Part shown: positions 24,901 to 36,489 of the stretch, piece after piece
Position numbering within the stretch: the first letter of the stretch is position 1
Layout of the letters: every line of letters starts with the position of its first letter
Assembly (NCBI GenBank): GCA_932294295.1
Contig: OW028582.1
Span: forward strand, 466,315 to 530,314
Source of the DNA: Alitta virens
Lineage: Eukaryota > Annelida > Polychaeta > Phyllodocida > Nereididae
Length of the DNA: 64,000 bases
Direction of reading: 5' to 3'
Position numbers and translations under genes: made by a program
Notes under the pieces: generated by a model
Told to the model about the DNA's origin: nothing
The model's database searches: none
Seen by the model: the letters and a program-made list of their open reading frames with translations, nothing else

Positions 24901-27900
24901 AGTTAGGGAGGTTCTGCACCTGAGGAGTGAGAGAAATAGTCATGTGATATGGCTAAGGAAGTTTTGCACCTGAGGAGTGAGAGAAATAGTCATGTGATAG
25001 GGTTAAGGAGGTTTTACACCTGAGGAGTGAGAGAAATAGTCATGTTATATGGTTAAGGAGGTTTTACACCTGAGGAGTGAGAGAAATAGTCATGTGATAT
25101 GGTTAGGGAGGTTTTGCACCTGAGGAGTGAGAGAAATAGTCATGTGATATGGTTAAGGAGGTTTTGCACCTGAGGAGTGAGATAAATAGTCATGTGATAT
25201 GGTTAGGGAGGTTTTGCACCTGAGGAATGAGAGAAATAGTCATGTGATATAGTTAGGGAGGTTTTGCACCTGAGGAGTGAGAGAAATAGTCATGTGATAT
25301 GGTTAAGGAGGTTTTGCACCTGAGGAGTGAGATAAATAGTCATGTGATATGGTTAGGGAGGTTTTGCACCTGAGGAATGAGAGAAATAGTCATGTGATAT
25401 AGTTAGGGAGGTTTTGCACCTGAGGAGTGAGAGAAATAGTCATGTGATATAGTTAAGGAGGTTTTGCACCTGAGGAGTGAGAGAAATAGTCATGTGATAT
25501 GGCTAAGGAGGTTTTGCACCTGAGGAGTGAGAGAAATAGTCATGTGATAGGGTTAAGGAGGTTTTACACCTGAGGAGTGAGAGAAATAGTCATGTTATAT
25601 GGTTAAGGAGGTTTTACACCTGAGGAGTGAGAGAAATAGTCATGTTATATGGTTTAGGAGGTTTTACACCTGAGGAGTGAGAGAAATAGTCATGTGATAT
25701 AGTTAAGGAGGTTTTGCACCTGAGGAGTGAGAGAAATAGTCATGTGATATGGCTAAGGAGGTTTTGCACCTGAGGAGTGAGAGAAATAGTCATGTGATAG
25801 GGTTAAGGAGGTTTTACACCTGAGGAGTGAGAGAAATAGTCATGTTATATGGTTAAGGAGGTTTTGCACCTGAGGAGTGAGAGAAATAGTCATGTTATAT
25901 GGTTAAGGAGGTTTTACACCTGAGGAGTGAGAGAAATAGTCATGTGATATGGTTAGGGAGGTTTTGCACCTGAGGAGTGAGAGAAATAGTCATGTGATAT
26001 GGCTAAGGGGGTTTTGCACCTGAGGAGTGAGAGAAATAGTCATGTGATATGGTTAAGGAGGTTTTACACCTGAGGAGTGAGAGAAATAGTCATGTTATAT
26101 GGTTTAGGAGGTTTTACACCTGAGGAGTGAGAGAAATAGTCATGTGATATGGCTAAGGAGGTTTTGCACCTGAGGAGTGAGAGAAATAGTCATGTGATAT
26201 GGTTTAGGAGGTTTTGCACCTGAGGAGTGAGAGAAATAGTCATGTGATATGGTTAGGGAGGTTTTGCACCTGAGGAGTGAGAGAAATAGTCATGTGATAT
26301 AGTTAGGGAGGTTTTGCACCTGAGGAGTGAGAGAAATAGTCATGTGATATAGTTAAGGAGGTTTTGCACCTGAGGAGTGAGATAAATAGTCATGTGATAT
26401 GGCTAAGGAGGTTTTGCACCTGAGGAGTGAGAGAAATAGTCATGTGATAGGGTTAAGGAGGTTTTACACCTGAGGAGTGAGAGAAATAGTCATGTGATAT
26501 GGTTAGGGAGGTTTTGCACCTGAGGAGTGAGAGAAATAGGTTTATAGTTTTAAGCCACCTGACAAGACCCCTTTGAACCAATATTATAATCTTGATAGAC
26601 CATTATAGTCTCATGAAATTATTTTCCATTGAATAATCTCTATTCTATCCATGAAATTACATTATTGACTGTGATGTATCTATGATCAATTGATGTCCAA
26701 TAAGAGACATTGCATCATCAATAGTAATGTAAATTCATGAGATTTATGTATTAGTTATATCCCGAATAGGAGGAAGTTAACTAACATTTTTGTTGGTTAT
26801 ATCACAACGCCTAAGCTAACTTATACTCCATTAGGCATATTTACTAATTTTTTTTTTTTTTTTTTTTGTTGGAATGCCTTTATTACACAAAACAAGTTCA
26901 GTTTGCACTCAGGAGGGATTAACTAAAAAATTTTGTTGGTTTTTGTCCACTCAGAACAATAGGAAAACAGTCTAAATGGGGTATAAATGATGTTATAATA
27001 CAAAGAGGAGCTTTACTTTATTCATGGCAATTTGCAGCTCGACCGTCCTCTCCTGGATCTTCTCTTCCAGCCTGCTCACGTATTCCTCCACGGCCTGCAC
27101 CATGCAGTCCAAGACGCTCGTCTTGCTCGGGTTGACCTTCTTGATGACCTTGATGACCCGGCTGAAGGGCGGTCGGTTCCGCATGTCGCTGCTCCACATC
27201 TCGTAGAGGACACTTGCTAGTTTACTTGGGATTTTTATGGATACTTTTGGTTTGATTGGTCGTCCCTTCATAAAATCAACCATTTGGGTGGGGTCGATGT
27301 TTTCCATGTCAGGATAAGGTAAACTGAGAGAAAAGATTTCATGGACAAGGATTCCAAATGAAAAGACATCACCAGCCTTGGTCGCTTTGGCGTTAGTTTG
27401 CAGAATAAATTCAGGGGCTTGTCTAATCAATTCTTTCGCTTGAGATGTTAGAGCTTCCTGACCAGTCTCAGCATCAAATGGATGTACAGAGTTACTGACA
27501 TAACGACCAAACTGACTTTCGGCCAACAGGTTTCTTTCCCATTGAGCAATGCGCACAGTCCACTTGGTATCGATGTAGCAAACAGAGGTCGACAAGTGTC
27601 CGTGATTAATGTCTTTTGAGTGGAGATATTCCATGCCTGTTGCAATGTCAAGAGACATGGAGTATCTGAAATTGTCATCCAGCTTGTATTTGTCCTCAAA
27701 TAGAACATCCTCCAATGTGCCTTTCGAACAGTAAGGAGAGAGGGTAAATACATGTCCCTCTCGATCGTAAATACCCAACAGGCACTGAACATTGGCATGG
27801 GAAATGCTGTTTTGCATCCATAACAAGACATTTTTGGTCTTCTTTTTCAAACTGTAAGCTTGCAGAAACTTTACTTCATTCATTATTACCAAGTTTTCTC

Positions 27901-30900
27901 CATCGAGTTTCCCCAACAGGAAGCTGTGTGTATTTGTTGTCTGGTCTGAGGTTGTTGTGAATTCGCTTTTTACTGAAACAACAGATAAACTGTTCGCTTG
28001 GCTTTTTTCAACTACACTTATCCGAGGTGCTGGAATTTTGTAGTATTCCTTTATAATTGCCATGTTCAGTTTGATGTACCTGTAAATGCTGTAGCCAGAC
28101 ACTCCTAACACTGCGAGTATGATAAATGGCAAGGAGACAAAGAGAGGTACTCGCCATGTTTGTAGCATTTCTTTCTCTTTCTTAATTTGGTGATTAACCA
28201 TATCCAGAACGCTGTGTCCATCACATGTCATTTTCGTCAATGTTTTTTCGACTTTTTCTATGACGGTTTTACTGACAGGCACCATGTTTAGGGTGATGCA
28301 TTTTTCTTTGGCAATGTCACTTTCTAAGAGCCATATAATATAGCGAAACAGCTCAACTCCTGAGTCACAGTCATGCATCGTCGACATCCGAATTATGAGA
28401 TAAGTGAACCCCGCGACTGGATAACTGTCATGGCCTTCTGCATCAATGATGTCAGCGGTCAATCGGTCAGTGAAATCGGACGCCACACTTTCCATGGCAT
28501 CTTGCACTGCTGAGGCTGTTGCTCTCACAGGAACTTGAAATTTGTTGAGAACAGCGGCTGAAGAGGCGTTGTACTCGACTGCATCAGCAGCGGAGAGGTA
28601 AGCGATGGTGTACCGGATGGACATGACCAGACCGGACACTCCTCGGTTGGTAAAACCATAGTAAGTTATTGCATCGGGATTCCAGTGAATCGGTGTATAG
28701 TTTGCGTCTAACCCCGAGTCAAAGATGCCATATTTTTCAGCCCATTCTTTGCTGAATGACGCCAAGGCCCTTGTGAATAGTTCTGTTGTTCCCGATTTGT
28801 CTTCACGAGCGACTACAAGAACGCGCTCGGCTGGCAGTGTGACATCTTTGTTGACCTCCTGGAGCAATGGGTCATTCCACATTTTGATCGTCCCATTGTA
28901 CAAACCCACAATGTTATCCCGTGATAAATTGAGGGCATTCACACCTGGGAGATTGTAACTCAACACCACAGCTCTGCAATGAAAATAGTGCACAATGATT
29001 TATTCATAACAACTATGCTATTTTTCTTGTTGAAGCGAGCAAAATCGAGCAATATAGGTGACTGACTGATGGGAAAAGAACCGCTCAGATGCACTCATTG
29101 ACATACAAATGCACTCATTGATATACAAATGCACTTATTGACATACAAATGCATTCAGCATTGCCAGCTGTCGATAGAGCAAGGCGTTGTGTATTCAAAA
29201 GGAAACCCAATCCTATATCAAAAATGAATGTTTTCAATTGAATGGAAAGTTTTGTTGTTGGCTCGGCTTTGGAGTTGCTACGCCCTATCAAAGGGTGCCT
29301 GGTCTGTACATAACATATAAACACATCAAGTGAATGATTAAACACTACCTCTACAGGCACATCTGCTATACTTTACAGAAAATGCTAAGTTGTATGAGCA
29401 TGCAACTTTCATCTGAGCTCTCAAATGCATTACAGAAAATGCTAAGTTGTATGAGCATGCAACTTTCATCTGAGCTCTCAAATGCATTACAGAAAATGCT
29501 AAGTTGTATGAGTATGCAACTTTCATCTAGGCTCTCAAATGCATTACAGAAAATGCTAAGTTGTATGAGCATGCAACTTTCATCTAAGTTCTCAAATGCA
29601 TTACAGAAAATGCTAAGTTGTAAGAGCATGCAACTTTCATCTAAGTTCTCAAATGCATATAATGCTAAGTTGTAAGAGCATGTGAATTTCATCTAAGTTC
29701 TCAAATGCATTACAGAAAATGCTAAGTTGTAAGAGCATGCAATTTTCATCCAAGTTCTCAAATGCATTACAGAAAATGCTAAGTTGTAAGAGCATGTGAA
29801 TTTCATCTAAGAGACTCAGACTCAGACTCATTTTATTTCCTATACATACACAAAGAAACGGCATATACAGGTGGAGACACCCCTAAGATAATTTCCTATC
29901 GCTACCGGGGTGCCACCAGAATATTTTTCATCCCGATCCCAGCAGACCCTATCAGACAGATTTCAGCATTTTAAATAAATGTATTTATGATTAAATTAAA
30001 TATATAGTTTGGAGAAGGGAATGAGAGACACTGCATATCAAGATGAGATGCCAATTTGAAGATTACACTTAAGTTGTATATATATGTGTGTATGTCACAG
30101 TTGACTAGGAGGGATGGCATATATAACAGTTTCTTACAGAGCAAATTGTTTGATACATACTTACTAATTGAGTTTTGATGTAATTTACAAAACTATGGAA
30201 ACTATGTGTGGTAATTTTATTCTTTATATTAGCTGGACAATTATTATATATATTGGGCAAACAAAATCTTATACTTTTGTTTGTGAAATAATGCTTACTC
30301 AGTGGGAAGATCAAATTATTTGCATTTCTGGTTTCATATTGGTGAGTTTCAGAGTGTCTTTGGTACATAGAATTCGTGAAATAAGATGGAAGAGTTCCGT
30401 TTACCAGCTTGAAGGCAAACTTGAGTTCCTGCAGAGCACACAGATCTGTTAAGAGAGCACAAGGCACTATATTTCTTCACAACTAAGACCCTTGGGGACT
30501 GAAGTATGTCACCATCTATATGCTTCTTTGCCTAGTTTTGATATATTATTTTTAATTTCTTTTGAAATGAACTTAAATAATAGATATATTTATATTATAT
30601 TCTTTCATGTTACAGTTCATCAGTTGATCTCTTTCTTAATATAATTTATAAGTAAATAAAGCATATGTCTATATATTCTGTGTCGTAGAAATTCTGCAAG
30701 GAAATACAGTAATATCAAACTATTATTTACTTCATAGCAATGATAACGCGCTGTATTTGACCGGTTCGAGCGATGTTTGCAAATGACACTTTCAAGAACT
30801 GCAAAATGTCCTTTTCTTGAAATGCAGGATGAGATACGTGACTGCTTAAAGTGAAAAGCTATCGGTTTGTCTGAATGCCACTCACTAATATATGTACACA

Positions 30901-33900
30901 AAGAGACTCTTACAGACCAAACTGTCTGATATAATGACCCCTTTGAATATTCAAGAATAAACATGCAACATTGTAAGTGCATCCTCGGAAAGTCCTCAGG
31001 AAGTCATTATAATAGTGGTGGCTTGGGATCCAGGTCAACGTACTTCATAAACCCTTCAAAATGCCATCCTGTGGTTAAAGGCCCTGTAGTTGTGCGTGTA
31101 CTGGGCGTTTATACTGAGGCAAGTGATAGTAATAAAATGTGTAACACGGTGTGGACTGGACTCCAAGCAGCCTTATCATCTCATCATTACATCTGCCTCT
31201 GGTAGCTGTACATACAAAGACCCGGAAGCATTGAGACGTTGACCTTGACAAATAAATTAACACCATCTTGTGATCCATCCAAGCATCTAACAGTGTCGTA
31301 TTTCTGACATATGACATCAGCCCTTCTCAGAATCTAAGCAGCACAGGAGTCATAGATGCAAAACTAGATAGATAGGGGTGGAAAGTGCAGCCCTCTAAGG
31401 CAAGTTCTTGCCACTATCGAGGGTTGATTGATGAGGTGAGAGAGAGGAGGAGTCGACACATGTTACACATTTACCCCATAGATGGGGTCTTTTACTTGCC
31501 TCAGCATGGACACCGAGTACAAGGGACCGCCAATTAACGTCTCATTTGAACAACATCCAGCAGAGGTGTTGCTCATGAAGTGTGCCTGAGGCCGGGATTG
31601 AACCCGGGTCCTTCAGAGGAGCAGGCGAGTGTCTTACCACTAGTTACCTGCAGTTAGTTGCATTCTATTTACCATCCTAATCTGCTTAAATAATATGTGC
31701 TGGATTTTGGTCACTTATCCCAAAAGACTTACATACTTCACAAGAAAATGAACTGGTCATTTTGTAGGATTTTTAAAATGACATGATGCAAAAGAAATAT
31801 ATTTATAGGTAATCAGACTCTGCACTGAACTAATTTCTTTGATCAATTACTTTGCACACCAAAGCTACAAATATGTATGTAACTTCCATTAAAAATGGCA
31901 GAAATTTCGTGCCAACAAATTTGGCAAGATGCTGATATCTGTAATTACTATCTCTAAAATAGACTTTTCTAACAGATTTTGAGTCATAAAAGCTACGCCT
32001 CTACAAATATTGCCAAATAAATTGACAAAAACAGCTGCTGTAATTAACAGAAATTCTAAAATGGACAACATATTTATTGGAGGATTTATGTCGATAGCAA
32101 TTTGTTATAATGCCATGACTGTTGTAAGAGTGATCATTTTTCAAGTTAACTATATCACATTGTGTGGACACCAAGCCATGTCATCTCATCATAATGATTG
32201 CCCTGAAAACTTACATTTACCGTGGCATACAAAGCTGTGCGGCATTAAACATCAATGGTGCACCCGACAGCAACTGCACGGAACTAACTTTTAGTTTAAG
32301 AGCGTAAGCCAATGAAACAGGAAACACAAGTTAAAGATCTGCTCTGAGCCAATCAATCAATCAGAACACTGATGCTGTTACTGCTGTTTCACCCGTGATG
32401 CTGGTATCTATCAATCTTTACAACAGATAAAAAAATCCTATCTTTTGTGCTGTTGCTTTTTGACCTTTCAGACTATTCTTAAAAGCATCTCAGTGATATT
32501 TAGTTAATAAAGTAAATGCATTAGGAACTCAGTGCATTTCTAATGACAGAATAAACAAGAAAACACTAATTAATGATATCTTAACGACCACCATAATTGT
32601 GAATTTCATTTCAGTAACTTCCAACATGGCATGTACATTTCATTTAATCAGGTTCTAAATAGAAAATGCTTGTAACAATAGCTAGTGAATTTCATTTAGT
32701 ATTTTGTTCATCAATGGTTCTGTCCAATCATTTCTATTATCATTATTGTTACTATTATTATTTTTAAAATATTTTATTTACTTGATAAATTGTAATCGGT
32801 GACTCAGGAGATTTCAGCCTTCTATGCAATATTCAATGTAGGACATTATTGTTGATACAAGGCCTCCCACACATAGAGAAAGATACATTTTAAATATTTC
32901 TTTACTCGTTTATTTGTCTATTTGTCTATGTATGTTTCAAACAATGTCTGTATATGAAATGTGGGTCTCTTTGTGTAAATAAATGTATTTGTCTGTCTGT
33001 CTGTCTGTCTGTCATAAGCTCCATGTCAGAATAAACAAGAAAACATTTATTAATGACACCCTAACGACCATCATACGCTCCATGTCACTTGGGTTGCATA
33101 AAAGTCGATTACTGCCCAGCAGATCTTCTCCATGTTGTAAAATGATATTTGGAAAGGGTTGAATGATAGCCAAAATTATTTTGATGGCTTTTGATATGGA
33201 GACTAGATGTGTATTGTATTGGTCATGTTTACTGATGATGTAATTGATATCCTTTTGATGTGGGGATGCAGAATACCTGTTGCTTTCATATTATAGCATG
33301 GCTTTAACATTATGACTTTAATTGTCACAGATCTGCTGGAATAATCTGTTTGTGGATGTCATATAATAATACCCTGAAAGTTCATCTGAGTTAATGATGG
33401 GCACAGTCAGATTCAGAACAAATAGTTCATTTATAAAACAACAACAACATATTTTGCCTTACATACCCCCCCCCCCCCGGCCACTTTCAAAAAAGGTACA
33501 TTTCTATAGTTAAGAAAGGTTATTGCAAAATTCATAATTTTTAACAGTTTGCACTTTGCACTTGAGGGGCGCCACTAGTCTCATCTGTTGAAGACGTTAA
33601 TAGCACTAGAACTTTTAAATGGGTGATGTTTTGGACGCAGTGTCTACGCTGAAGCAAGTACAAGACCCCACTCATGGGGTGAATATGTAAAATTGTGTGG
33701 ACAACAGTGTTATCATCTCATCTCTACATCTGCCTCTGACAGCTGTTCATATAAGCTGGCTAAGCATCCGACCCAGTAGTATTGCAGGACCCATACAAGA
33801 AAACCTCACTGCATCTTACATTTTCAAAATTCCAATCAATAATGCTAAAATGCAGAAATGCTTTTTCTCAGACTTTTTTGAATCCATAACGGGCCATGAA

Positions 33901-35369
33901 CTCGGAACTGAAACTCTTGCAAGGGGGAAAAAAAAGTAATTCATGATTGAACTTTTCGCCAAGTTAAAAATAGATGTTCTTGGAATTAAAATGTTAATGG
34001 ATTAAAACCTCAAAAACATTTTACCTGCTGTATTTGTAGGGGATAAATAGAGCTCACAAATATGATGGAATTTCAAAGGGATACTAAGCAACTTTTAAAA
34101 TGATCTTTTTATGCATGCTTTTGATAGCATTATATGTTCTACAATTTGTACATTTCATCCAAATATTAATAAGTTAAAAATTTCTCGCTCATACTTTCCA
34201 CTAAATGTTTTTCTTATATATTTCTTTCAATAAGCACCATCGTTTGACACATTTTTCTTCATCTGAGAATCTTTATGCATGAAAACGAATTAAATATGAA
34301 TATCATTATCATGTCACTGCATGACTGGCAAAGAGCCATATAAGTGATTTTAAAGATGTTATTATTTATTTCATATCAATATGTCTTTAGAAATGCAATT
34401 AGTGGTTATGTAATCTGATGTAAGAGAGGCTACATAAGCAAAAAGCTAAGTTTCATGCTGCCTATCGAGTCCGCACCTGCGCTATACATTCAAAACCAGC
34501 TACTGCATTGAGCCATATCTACTTTTAAACCTGCCTAAAAAAAAACATACAGTAATATAGCAAGATTCAGAGTTAGCTCCCACAATCATTGCGCTAATTT
34601 TACTTCATTTGCCACAGTGCTTCAAACCTGTTGATATCAAAACATGTACATGGCCAATTGTGCCACGTGCATTTTCCATGCGTTTGGATAAACGCATGGT
34701 GCTTGCCTCATTATAATTAGCTAAAAACCATGCGTTTATCCTACTCATGGAAAATGCATGTGGCACATTTGGCCATGTAGCATTTGGCCACCATGCTGAG
34801 GCATGAACCTAGGGTGGGGGCCTAGCTCAGAGGTAGCACTCTGGGCTTCCAACCGCTGGGTCCCGGGTTCAATTCCCGGTCGAGCCTAAGTTGGATGGCT
34901 TTTTCATCCTTCGTCTCATTGCCATGGTCTCTGCCTGTCCTAATTAGCCCAACTGGTGCAGAGAAATACAGGACGTAAAGCCCTAATCCACCACCCACCC
35001 TGAGGCATGAACATATTACCTCTAGCATGAATGACCCAAGCGGAGGACCTACCCGGCCATTGTGGGAATCATTTGGAGGTCCGGATGTTTGGCGTATTCC
35101 TCGTCTGTCAGAATGGAGTCGGAAGCGCCATATTCCACATCTGGCGATTCATTCATGATCATTTCCTTCCCCCTTCCGCTCCCCACGATGTCGTAAGCCG
35201 TTCGAAGGTCCACAAAATGACTTCTCATCAACTCGAAGGTGGAGATCCAGTCCCTGTAGACGGCGCTGGGGAAGCTTGCTCCTGCCCCCCTTAAATGGAC
35301 AGTCTGTTTAGCTAAACATGACGTCATCAGGAGGGTGGGAATGAGGACTGTTGAAATGACTAAATACAT
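21912..35369 (-). CDS. Receptor guanylyl cyclase with PstS-like phosphate-binding ectodomain
   Basis: Predicted single-pass receptor of about 986 residues making cGMP from GTP. Coding exons on the minus strand: 35369-35053, 28973-27017, 24819-24595, 24394-24180, 24004-23854 and 22007-21912; all junctions are GT-AG and phases join. The start at 35369 opens a signal peptide ([20 protein letters not shown]). Residues 25-370 resemble bacterial PstS: 'GAGASFP', 'YGASD' and 'RxDxSGT' (R162, D164, S166-T168) match the phosphate-contacting positions of E. coli PstS, and the fold is split by intron 1. A transmembrane helix lies at 382-404. The kinase-homology domain (about 430-720) has HGHLSTS in place of the catalytic HRD. 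A dimerisation helix (about 735-760) precedes the cyclase domain: metal site FSDIKGF, guanine-selecting E835 in ETIGD, C907 in MPRYCLFG, and NTASRMES. An acceptor at 35391 implies an upstream 5' UTR exon. Phosphate sensing is inference; the cyclase assignment is firm. Confidence 0.93.
22315..22466. mobile_element. Fold-back MITE, copy 1
   Basis: A 152-bp palindrome-like element starting 'acatggcca' and ending in the complement 'ggccatgt', with repeated internal 'aacgcatgg'/'ccatgcgtt' arms around a centre 'agctaattataatgaggca'. It has three relatives in the window, at 34648, 37228 and 46739. No coding capacity. Confidence 0.85.
22472..22634. mobile_element. MITE with TTATACTCC terminal inverted repeats, copy 1
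   Basis: A 163-bp element with ends TTATACTCCA and TGGAGTATAA. Its interior block 'tgcaaactgaacttgtctt' is shared with 26821-26986 and 46373-46539 in the opposite orientation. It is followed at 22640-22810 by a degraded second copy. Lies in the 3' flank side of cyclase intron 5. Confidence 0.75.
22846..23322 (+). other. Probable LINE 3'-end remnant
   Basis: No ORF. The stretch ends in 'caataaaattctatatata', closely matching the 3' terminus of the LINE at 57943-57963. I infer a truncated 3' UTR copy of a related element inside cyclase intron 5. It could also be chance AT-rich similarity. Confidence 0.35.
24069..24092. repeat. Interstitial telomere-like repeat
   Basis: About four TTAGGG units in tandem inside the intron between cyclase exons 4 and 5. 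Compatible with a TTAGGG-telomere animal; probably a double-strand-break repair scar. Confidence 0.8.
24801..26540 (-). repeat. 50-bp minisatellite made of the exon-3 splice acceptor (35 copies)
   Basis: The unit is exactly 50 bp. On the minus strand each unit reads as about 31 nt of intron tail ending in the pyrimidine-rich 'ctcactcctcag', followed by the first 19 nt of the cyclase-domain exon (GTGCAAAACCTCCTTAACC). The AG of the functional acceptor is at 24820-24821, and equivalent AGs recur every 50 bp up to 26520, so 34 decoy acceptors precede the real one. Units vary by a few substitutions (gttttgcac/gttttacac, ggttaagg/ggttaggg), but the acceptor core is maintained in all of them. Splicing to any decoy would meet an in-frame TGA after nine codons. 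Confidence 0.95.
26821..26986. mobile_element. MITE with TTATACTCC terminal inverted repeats, copy 2
   Basis: A 166-bp element, TTATACTCCATTAG at one end and the near-complement CTAAATGGGGTATAA at the other, interrupted by a long T run. It ends about 29 bp from the splice donor of cyclase exon 2 (27015-27016). Confidence 0.75.
29371..29815. repeat. 57-bp minisatellite in cyclase intron 1
   Basis: About eight tandem copies of a 57-bp unit containing 'acagaaaatgctaagttgta' and 'catgcaactttcatct'. Because 57 is a multiple of three, the array reads open in several frames on both strands with 19-residue periodicity. I regard those ORFs as artefacts. Confidence 0.9.
30105..30467 (-). pseudogene. 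LINE ORF2 C-terminal remnant (fragment 1)
   Basis: A 120-codon open stretch resembling the C-terminal tail of jockey/CR1-like retrotransposon polyproteins: '[14 protein letters not shown]', an aromatic-rich middle, then '[11 protein letters not shown]' and a Cys-rich end 'CYICHPS'. It shares pattern and order with the remnant at 51085-51405. The reverse transcriptase is absent, so this is a 5'-truncated dead copy inside cyclase intron 1. Confidence 0.6.
31127..31660. mobile_element. SINE family 1 fragments, both orientations
   Basis: At 31127-31270 there is a plus-oriented tail fragment ('ggactccaagcagccttatc') related to the 159-bp satellite at 48-50 kb. At 31384-31655 there is a minus-oriented body and tRNA-like head whose B box reads 'gggttcaatcccgg' on the minus strand. 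Both lie in cyclase intron 1. Confidence 0.65.
31661..33600. other. Intron sequence, no gene seen
   Basis: AT-rich part of cyclase intron 1. It contains a short TGTC microsatellite at about 32990-33011, preceded by 'aaataaatgtatttgtctg', which could be a LINE/SINE tail, and a poly-C run near 33470. Nothing coding is supported. Confidence 0.55.
33625..33800 (+). mobile_element. SINE family 1 tail fragment
   Basis: Contains 'ccccactcatggggtgaata', 'tctgcctctgacagctg' and 'catataagctggctaagca', in the same order as the SINE body and the 159-bp satellite. The tRNA-like head is missing. Confidence 0.6.
34648..34778. mobile_element. Fold-back MITE, copy 2
   Basis: A 131-bp member of the 'acatggcca...ggccatgt' palindromic family, in cyclase intron 1 immediately upstream (plus strand) of a SINE. 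It is shorter than copy 1 because one internal arm repeat is missing. Confidence 0.82.
34809..34999 (+). mobile_element. tRNA-derived SINE (family 2) with 13-bp target-site duplication
   Basis: The head (from about 34815) is tRNA-like: A-box 'tagctcagaggtagc', an anticodon-loop-like 'cttccaa', and B-box 'gggttcaattccc'. The body contains 'attagcccaactggtgcaga' and 'aggacgtaaagccctaat'. It is flanked by the 13-bp direct repeat 'ctgaggcatgaac' (34796-34808 and 35000-35012), the signature of LINE-mediated retroposition. The right flank lies about 40 bp from the exon-1 splice donor of the cyclase gene. It is not a functional tRNA gene: the acceptor stem is not closed and the body is SINE-like. 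Confidence 0.88.
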
Positions 35370-36489
35370 CTTGGTACTGCCCTCTGTCAGTCTGCAAAAG
35401 TTAAAAGAAAAATTAATTGAGAAATCATTTTTCTGCTGTGTTTTTAACAAGGAAAGACAGATTAACTGCTACTTAATAGCAAAGTAGACAGAGAGATAGA
35501 CATTTTACCTTAGTGTCTTTAACTTCGTAGCTATGCTGAGGCAACTAAAACTGCCCCACCTATAGGGAAAATGTATAACATGGAGCATGATTTAAGCCTA
35601 TCATCTTATTATAAATAACATTTCTTTCTTACAGATGGTCATATAGGGATGTTAAACTAGCCTAATTTTAAACAATACTATCATACATTGAAATTAAAAT
35701 TACTCTGACAGAGCTAATTAAAAAAATATATATATATTAAAAAAAAACTGCATGGTTATTCTTACAGGTGCGTGGAAACATCTTGAATAAAATATTTGTG
35801 TAAATTTAAGACCAGTTCATTGACAATATATAATATATTAACCAATTGTACTATGTTTATAGGTATCCATAATTCTACATGGCAAATTTCATAATAGCTA
35901 ATTGTGCAGAAATTATTAATAGAATAATGAGAGAGACCTACCTGGTTCAGTGATAAGCTGGTCATGAGTGAAGCATTCGTGCTGGAGGCATGATAATGAG
36001 CTAACTGCCTCCTCCCTCGACAGACCCCAATTAGGCGGCCAGCGCCCATGATGCAGCCAATGACATGAAGGCAATTTCTTCTTACAAATTGGTGTGATAT
36101 TATCTAGCATGCATTTATAGAATTTCTGTGGTAAGTGTAGCAATGGACGCCTATAGGGTAATTACTGAGACGGACAGACAAACATTATTATTATGATCTC
36201 CAATGATAATAGATGTAATGCTCAGAAAAGGTGGCTTTGTAAGCAAAAAGGTTTTGAGTTGAGTTGAGTTCATTTATTGGATTTAAACAACATACATAGT
36301 ATTATAGAGATCACATGATATTAAACATTCAAATAATTCCAACCAGATGCACATACGTGCATATTTGGTAAACTATATATAATTATATTATATAATATTC
36401 ATGTATGGTTTGGATGATTGAAAACTAATAAACGGCTAAGTACATTTTAAATCCAATAATAAATAATATACATAATTTTAAGTTGTTTC

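Noticed and set aside
34815..34890. Glycine-like tRNA gene
   Set aside because: A and B boxes are present, but the acceptor stem does not close, the sequence continues into a SINE body, and a second copy at 51585 has lost the anticodon arm.
28974..35369. PstS sequence as bacterial contamination or a recent bacterial insertion
   Set aside because: The PstS domain is split by a GT-AG intron with matching phases, has a eukaryotic-type signal exon with an upstream acceptor, and continues in frame into transmembrane, kinase-homology and cyclase domains.
21912..35369. Natriuretic-peptide-type receptor cyclase
   Set aside because: The cytoplasmic half is typical, but the ectodomain has PstS motifs and no ANF-receptor pattern.
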